Shown in pieces: positions 6,412 through 8,455 of a stretch of 8,455 nt of DNA; positions within the stretch are counted from its first letter, which is position 1, and each line of letters starts with the position of its first letter. Position numbers and translations under genes: made by a program. This DNA is from an uncultured Pseudorhodoferax sp. (GTDB lineage: Bacteria > Pseudomonadota > Gammaproteobacteria > Burkholderiales > Burkholderiaceae): assembly GCA_913776795.1 (NCBI GenBank), contig CAJYRH010000594.1, positions 1 to 8,455 on the forward strand, read 5' to 3'. Below the pieces are notes generated by a model. That model worked only from the letters and a program-made list of their open reading frames with translations. It made no database searches and was not told the origin of the DNA.

Positions 6412-6861
6412 ATGCAGCGCGCAAATTGGTTCGCCGTCTCGCCCGAAGGTGCCAAGGCCGTGGGCGGCCTTCACCACTTCGTCACGACCGGGACGGGCCT
6501 GCCGGGCCGACTGGTCCACCTCGTCTTCCTCCGGGTCTCGCAGCTCAACGGCTGCGCGCACTGCATCGACATCCACACGCGCGATCTGATCCAGGAAGGC
6601 ATGTCGGTCGACAAGATCGTGCTCGTCCCCGTGTGGCACGAAGCCGCCTACCTGTTCACCGCGCAGGAGCGCGCCGCGCTGGCCTGGTCCGAGGAAGTGA
6701 CCCGCGTCAGCGAGACGCACGCATCCGACGAGGCCTACGCAGCCGCTGCGGCGGCCTTCGGAGAAAAGGACCTGGTGGATTTGACGCTGGCCATCGCCGC
6801 CATGAACGCCATCAACCGGATGGGGATCAGCTTCCGGCTGAAGCCACGGGCCAGGGCCTGA
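6412..6861 (+). CDS. AhpD-like / carboxymuconolactone decarboxylase family protein
   Basis: This 149-residue all-helical protein belongs to the AhpD-like superfamily. The core motif NGCAHCIDIHTRDL (46-59) carries the redox pair Cys48-x-x-Cys51 and His55, as in AhpD alkylhydroperoxidase, where the cysteines reduce peroxides or relay thiol electrons. Further family features are the start MQRANWFAVSPEGAKA, a helix around LTAQ-like FTAQERAALAWSEEVTRV (82-99) and the C-terminal LTLAIAAMNAINRMGISFR (125-143). The CxxC pair argues for a peroxidase or thiol-redox role rather than true gamma-carboxymuconolactone decarboxylation, but many members have no known substrate. The first ATG at 6403 is disfavoured because the Shine-Dalgarno abuts it. 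The gene is divergent from the Cache-CheW sensor and lies 120 bp before the YidB-family gene, in the same direction. Confidence 0.87.
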   Translation: MQRANWFAVSPEGAKAVGGLHHFVTTGTGLPGRLVHLVFLRVSQLNGCAHCIDIHTRDLIQEGMSVDKIVLVPVWHEAAYLFTAQERAALAWSEEVTRVSETHASDEAYAAAAAAFGEKDLVDLTLAIAAMNAINRMGISFRLKPRARA

Positions 6862-6863
6862 AC

Positions 6864-6905
6864 CCGCGGCACGCGCAGGCGTGCGGGCGCTGCCGGGTGC
6901 CGCGG
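6864..6905 (+). other. Competing stem-loops after the AhpD-like gene
   Basis: Two overlapping foldings are visible: an outer pair with perfect 9-bp arms CCGCGGCAC (6864-6872) and GTGCCGCGG (6897-6905), and a local hairpin GCACGC-GCAG-GCGTGC (6869-6884). They share bases and exclude each other. Neither is followed by a T-run, so this is not a classical intrinsic terminator; it could be a weak or Rho-related 3' structure. Confidence 0.4.
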
Positions 6906-6916
6906 ACGTGAATTGG

Positions 6917-6948
6917 TTGCACATGCATACAAACGAGGGCCGCACAAT
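6917..6948 (+). promoter_or_regulatory. Possible promoter for the YidB-family gene
   Basis: TTGCAC at 6917-6922 resembles a -35 element and CACAAT at 6943-6948 resembles a -10, but the 20-bp spacing is longer than optimal. The stretch 6911-6934 is noticeably more AT-rich than its surroundings, which fits an intergenic control region. Predicted transcription would begin about 25-30 bases before the ATG. Confidence 0.3.
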
Positions 6949-6981
6949 GCCCACCCTTTCCTTCACCTCTGCGAGGCAACC

Positions 6982-7479
6982 ATGGGCCTTCTCGATTCCG
7001 TGCTCGGTTCCGTCCTGAACGGCGGCCAGTCCCCCCAGCAACCCGGCGCGAATGCGGAGGGTGGCCTGGGCGGCATCCTCGGCGCGCTGGCCAGCAACCC
7101 GCAGTTGCTGCAGGTGCTCATGGGCCTGCTGATGGGCGGCCAGGGCCGTTCGGGCCAGGCGCAGGGCGGTCCGCTGGGCGGGCTGGTCGAACAGTTCAAC
7201 CAGGCCGGCCTGGGCGACGTGCTGGGCTCGTGGATCGGCACCGGCCAGAACCGCCCGGTCTCGGCCGACCAGCTCGGCCAGGTGTTCGGCCAGGACCGGC
7301 TTTCCGAGCTGGGCTCGCAGCTGGGCATGGGCGGCGGCGACCTGGCCAGCCAGCTGTCGCAGATCCTGCCCGGCCTGGTCGACCAGATGACGCCGCAGGG
7401 CCAGCTGCCGGAGCCCGGCGCGGCCGGCGGCAACGAAGGCCTGTTCGGCATGCTGGAGGCGTTCGGCCAGCGCCGCTGA
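6982..7479 (+). CDS. yidB: YidB-family (DUF937-type) protein
   Basis: This 165-residue protein is rich in Gly, Gln and Leu. It opens MGLLDSVLGSVLNGG, has a Gly-rich low-complexity stretch (about 20-65) with the helix NPQLLQVLMGLLMGG, then the diagnostic core FNQAGLGDVLGSWIGTG (72-88) followed by QNRPVSADQLGQVFG. The C-terminal part has repeated amphipathic LASQLSQILPGLVDQM-type helices. YidB-family proteins are widespread in proteobacteria and of unknown molecular function; no signal peptide or membrane helix is evident. I chose the ATG at 6982 because it gives the standard N-terminus and has GAGG at 6973-6976, five bases upstream; a longer open frame from 6913 starts in the promoter region. 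It seems to be a single-gene unit ended by the terminator at 7499-7532. Somewhat longer than the E. coli protein (about 130 residues), through the Gly-rich insert and C-terminus. Confidence 0.85.
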   Translation: MGLLDSVLGSVLNGGQSPQQPGANAEGGLGGILGALASNPQLLQVLMGLLMGGQGRSGQAQGGPLGGLVEQFNQAGLGDVLGSWIGTGQNRPVSADQLGQVFGQDRLSELGSQLGMGGGDLASQLSQILPGLVDQMTPQGQLPEPGAAGGNEGLFGMLEAFGQRR

Positions 7480-7498
7480 CCCGACCCACCGGTCCACG

Positions 7499-7532
7499 GC
7501 CGCCCGCGCACCCGCGCCGGGCGGCTTTTTTT
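7499..7532 (+). terminator. Intrinsic terminator of the YidB-family gene
   Basis: A GC-rich hairpin begins 20 bases after the stop. GCCGCCC (7499-7505) pairs with GGGCGGC (7519-7525), and GCGC pairs with GCGC inside it around an ACCC loop, leaving one bulged C at 7518. Seven T residues (7526-7532) follow at once. On the other strand the T-run is on the wrong side, so it should not stop the converging peptidase gene. Confidence 0.92.
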
Positions 7533-7539
7533 CGCCCGC

Positions 7540-8455
7540 TCAGGCGGCAGGAAAGGCCGCGATCACCTGCGCCACCGCGGCCGTGAGTCGCTTGGCATAG
7601 GGCACGTGCAGGAATTCGTTGGGCCCATGCGCGTTGCTCTTGGGGCCCAGCACGCCGCAGACCATCATCTGCGCCTGCGGGAAGCCGGCCGACAGCATGT
7701 TCATGAGCGGGATCGTGCCGCCCTGGCCGATGTAGCCGCAGGGCGCGTCGAACTGCGCCTGCGAGGCCGCGTTGAGCGCGTTCTCGAACCAGGGCGCGGT
7801 GGGCGGTGCGTTCCAGCCGGTGGCGCCGCCACCGCCCTGGAAGGTCACGCGGGCCTGGTAGGGCGCGTTGTCTTCGAGCAGGGTCTTGAGCTCCTGCACG
7901 GCCCGCGCCGCATCGACCAGAGGCGGCAGCCGCAGCGAGAGCTTGAACGCGGTGTAGGGCCGCAGCACGTTGCCGGCGTCGCGCATCTCCGGGAAGCCAT
8001 CGGCCCCGGTCACCGACAGCGTGGGCAGCCAGGTGCGGTTCAGCAGCGCCTGCACCGGGTCGGTGGTGGTGGGCAATGCCGTCTGCACGGCGCCGCCGCA
8101 GTCGTAGTGCGCCCAGGGGAAGCGCTTGTAGATCTCGTCGCCCAGGATGGCGGCCGTGGCCCGCGCCTGGGCCAGCCGCTCGGCCGGCACCTCGCAATGG
8201 AAGCTGGCCGGCAGCAGGCGGCCGGTGGCGCTGTCCTCGAGCCGGTCGAGCACCTGGCGCATGATGCGAAAGCTCGACGGCACCAGGCCCGAGGCATCGC
8301 CCGAGTGCACGCCCTCGGTCAGCACCTCGACCTTGAGCACGCCGCCGGCCAGGCCGCGCAGGCTGGTGGTGAGCCAGAGCTGGTCGTAGTTCCCGGCGCC
8401 CGAATCCAGGCAGACCACCAGCGCCACGTCGCCCAGGCGCGGGCGCAGTGCGTCC
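7540..8455 (-). CDS. M20-family metallopeptidase (C-terminal part, runs in from right edge)
   Basis: The visible 304 residues are the C-terminal two thirds of an M20 zinc di-/carboxypeptidase, a cytoplasmic enzyme that cleaves dipeptides or trims amino acids. The frame stays open to base 8455; a GTG at 8427 is an internal Val codon, not a start. Counting from the right edge, VVCLDSG (13-19) contains the Asp expected as a zinc ligand, TEGVHSGDASG (46-56) holds the dimerisation-domain His that reaches the partner active site, and SNAHGPNEFL (273-282) supplies the final His ligand. The middle has NRTW...LSVTGADG and AGNVLRPYTAFKLSLRLPP, typical of the CNDP-like dipeptidase branch. The first ligand set (HxD and the EE pair) lies beyond the window. 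Its stop converges on the YidB terminator, eight bases from the T-run. Substrate cannot be named from what is visible. Confidence 0.93.
   Translation of the reverse strand, partial: DALRPRLGDVALVVCLDSGAGNYDQLWLTTSLRGLAGGVLKVEVLTEGVHSGDASGLVPSSFRIMRQVLDRLEDSATGRLLPASFHCEVPAERLAQARATAAILGDEIYKRFPWAHYDCGGAVQTALPTTTDPVQALLNRTWLPTLSVTGADGFPEMRDAGNVLRPYTAFKLSLRLPPLVDAARAVQELKTLLEDNAPYQARVTFQGGGGATGWNAPPTAPWFENALNAASQAQFDAPCGYIGQGGTIPLMNMLSAGFPQAQMMVCGVLGPKSNAHGPNEFLHVPYAKRLTAAVAQVIAAFPAA

Noticed and set aside
6222..6455. Upstream extension of the Cache-CheW gene to an ATG at 6455
   Set aside because: It would overlap the start of the divergent AhpD-like gene, the extra 78 residues look non-coding, and AGGAGG directly precedes the ATG at 6221.
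3810..6911. Very long rightward open frame (over 1000 codons) opposite the Cache-CheW gene
   Set aside because: It is antisense to a gene with recognisable domains and a strong ribosome binding site. Its translation is low-complexity, rich in His, Gln, Arg and Ala, as expected for the complement of GC-biased coding DNA, and it runs through the AhpD-like gene in a wrong frame.
6917..6934. MarR-like operator around ATGCAT upstream of yidB
   Set aside because: Outside the central ATGCAT the arms do not mirror each other well, so there is no real dyad.
6913..6981. N-terminal extension of the YidB-family protein
   Set aside because: The extra 23 residues are not family-like, they cover the AT-richer promoter-like region, and GAGG is well placed for the ATG at 6982.
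8398..8427. GTG at 8427 as the start of the M20 peptidase
   Set aside because: The frame stays open to the window edge, codes for family-like sequence upstream, and the enzyme would lack the first zinc-ligand region.

Overview
This window is GC-rich chromosomal DNA with tightly packed genes and strong G/C third-position bias. An LptD with an N-terminal OstA domain, an adjacent AmgK-type sugar kinase, RsmE and a YidB-family protein point to a Gram-negative betaproteobacterium, most likely Burkholderiales/Comamonadaceae. That placement is an impression from protein style and neighbourhood, not from a database search. There is no sign of phage, insertion sequences, CRISPR, tRNA or rRNA. It reads as core chromosome with one unusual signalling gene.

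Left part (1-3737): the 5' end of lptD (outer-membrane LPS assembly) runs leftward off the window. Across a 120-bp divergent promoter region, a rightward cluster begins: amgK (anomeric MurNAc/GlcNAc kinase of cell-wall recycling), rsmE (16S rRNA m3U1498 methyltransferase) and a 12-helix MFS transporter. The genes are 10 bp apart, have no obvious ribosome binding sites between them, and are probably one translationally coupled operon. The usual AmgK partner, murU, is not in the window. Both divergent start regions have TAGAAT/TAGACT -10-like boxes only 7-9 bases from a possible start codon, so leaderless transcripts are possible. A perfect 16-bp palindrome lies just upstream of the amgK -10 box.

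Middle part (3741-6861): an 826-residue leftward gene converges on the MFS gene with a 3-bp gap. It encodes a soluble protein with two tandem, clearly duplicated Cache-like sensor modules followed by a C-terminal CheW-like domain. It has no transmembrane segment, signal peptide, kinase or methyl-accepting signalling domain. This is the most unusual item in the window. It is divergent, across about 190 bp, from a small AhpD-like (carboxymuconolactone decarboxylase family) protein with a CxxC redox motif.

Right part (6862-8455): a GC-rich region with competing stem-loops, then a YidB-family gene closed by a strong intrinsic terminator. Last is the 3' part of a leftward M20 metallopeptidase gene that enters from beyond the right edge.
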